DNA of 64,000 bases, from NCBI GenBank assembly GCA_037189845.1, contig JBBCIS010000008.1, positions 372,001-436,000 on the forward strand, in the 5' to 3' direction. The position numbers and the translations under genes were made by a program. The notes below the pieces were generated by a model that made no database searches, was not told where the DNA came from, and saw nothing but the letters and a program-made list of their open reading frames with translations. This document shows, piece by piece, positions 63,309-64,000 of this stretch; position 1 is the first letter of the stretch, and every line of letters starts with the position of its first letter. Source of the stretch: JAMLHH01 sp037189845. GTDB taxonomy: Bacteria; Bacteroidota; Bacteroidia; Chitinophagales; JADIYW01.

Positions 63309-64000
63309 TCCAGCTCACTTTTCCGTTATTGAATACTGCTTTCACTACTCCTGTAAGCGGCTGACCATAAAAAGGAGAATTGGCAGACTTGCTTTTCCGC
63401 TGAGATGCTGAAACGGTTTTTTCTGCTTTGGCATCTACGAGGATGATATTTGCCGGAGTTCCTTCTGAAATAGATATGATTTCTTTGGAAAGAATTTTTC
63501 TCGGAGCAACGGATAATAGCTGTGCTACTTTTTCCAGATCACCAGTTGCTTTCAGTGCTAATGGAAATGCAAATTCGATATTGGCCATCCCGGCAGTAGC
63601 ATATTCAAATTCCAGTCTTTTTGATTCTACATCCAATGGTATATGCTGTGTGCTGATGACATCAATGGTACCATCTTCCAGACCCTTTTTTAAAGCAGCC
63701 TGATCTTCTGCTGAACGCAATGGCGGCGTTACTTTGAAATTGGTATCGAAAGTTTCTACGTCTTTATCTGTAAACAAAAGATTCTGAAGATATACAGAAG
63801 AAGTTACCTGAAGCCCTTTTGCTTTTGCCTGACGTATCTGCTCCACTCCCTCCGCTGTGCTGATACCGCTCAGATGCAGACGACCGCCTGCATATTCCAG
63901 TAATTCCAGGTCACGATGTATCTGTAATGTTTCTGCAAGATGAGGAATACCTTTCATACCCATATTAACCGAAACAACACCTTCGTTGATCTGACCTTCT
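63301..64000 (-). CDS. pyrC: Dihydroorotase, C-terminal part (partial)
   Basis: The frame runs to the right window edge, so about 232 C-terminal residues are visible and the start lies outside. NMGMKGIPHLAE, GRLHLSGISTAEGVEQIR, FKVTPPLRSAEDQ, and TQHIPLD belong to the cyclic amidohydrolase fold of the class I dihydroorotase type, with TPPLR contacting substrate. SSVYLQNLL and the loss of the usual STDHAP aspartate (here ISTQHIP) suggest a catalytically altered, PyrC'-like member. Its stop overlaps the DUF4199-like start by eight bases. Confidence 0.8.
   Translation of the reverse strand, partial: EGQINEGVVSVNMGMKGIPHLAETLQIHRDLELLEYAGGRLHLSGISTAEGVEQIRQAKAKGLQVTSSVYLQNLLFTDKDVETFDTNFKVTPPLRSAEDQAALKKGLEDGTIDVISTQHIPLDVESKRLEFEYATAGMANIEFAFPLALKATGDLEKVAQLLSVAPRKILSKEIISISEGTPANIILVDAKAEKTVSASQRKSKSANSPFYGQPLTGVVKAVFNNGKVSWNE

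Overview
The window looks like a chromosomal stretch from a member of the Bacteroidota, probably near the Sphingobacteriia, Chitinophagia or Saprospiria; I cannot place it more closely. Support comes from promoter boxes of the TAnnTTTG type (clearest before the SRP RNA), a SusC-like outer-membrane beta-barrel protein with a carboxypeptidase-like N-terminal domain, a Pur-alpha/DUF3276 protein, M13 and M48 peptidases, and starts with little Shine-Dalgarno signal. No tRNA, rRNA, insertion sequence or CRISPR array was seen.

Layout. 1-15.1 kb is mostly housekeeping: the end of a cytochrome c assembly protein, a DUF2520 oxidoreductase, a sulfotransferase, an OmpA lipoprotein, an M48 protease pair, a DinB-like protein, argD and argC, a DUF3276 protein, an ABC exporter, a three-gene operon (M20 peptidase, HEAT protein, Pr6Pr membrane protein) and the SRP RNA. 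15.2-19.6 kb holds two minus-strand envelope proteins, an orphan helical protein and an AGXT-like aminotransferase. 19.8-24.4 kb is an A/T-rich minus-strand glycan cassette: a GT32-like transferase, a GT25/sulfotransferase-like/GH16 fusion and a NodU/TobZ-type carbamoyltransferase. 24.7-26.6 kb carries DUF763 and endonuclease V. 26.6-31.1 kb is a probable defence locus: an Mrr-nuclease/NACHT protein of about 1338 residues with a 37-codon ORF overlapping its 3' end and a divergent 59-codon membrane ORF.

31.1-38.5 kb is a complete YbhGFSR-type efflux system (TetR, TolC, HlyD, two ATPases, two permeases) with matching palindromes before tetR and before tolC. 38.9-41.4 kb is a two-component system split by a four-helix-bundle gene; its histidine kinase has an in-frame amber codon at position 36. 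41.4-43.7 kb has a YwgA-like/DUF488 protein with a tightly linked partner and a DUF1801 protein. 43.8-49.4 kb has the outer-membrane protein, a putative zinc peptidase, a membrane protein, an NRDE protein and a lipoprotein. 49.5-58.2 kb carries gcvP, an ABC-F protein, queG, a LysE transporter and an M13 peptidase. 58.4-61.8 kb has a TPR-AAA ATPase/TPR-membrane pair and a CxxC membrane protein. The window closes with a GT2 glycosyltransferase, a DUF4199-like protein and a partial dihydroorotase.

Two repeat classes recur between genes. One is degenerate 7-bp-period arrays, densest in the efflux and two-component region. The other is a two-copy element with conserved flanks around a variable hairpin (8.1 kb and 61.8 kb). 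The most unusual items are the GT25/sulfotransferase/GH16 fusion with its carbamoyltransferase neighbour, the Mrr-NACHT locus with its hidden small ORFs, and the nonsense-interrupted kinase.
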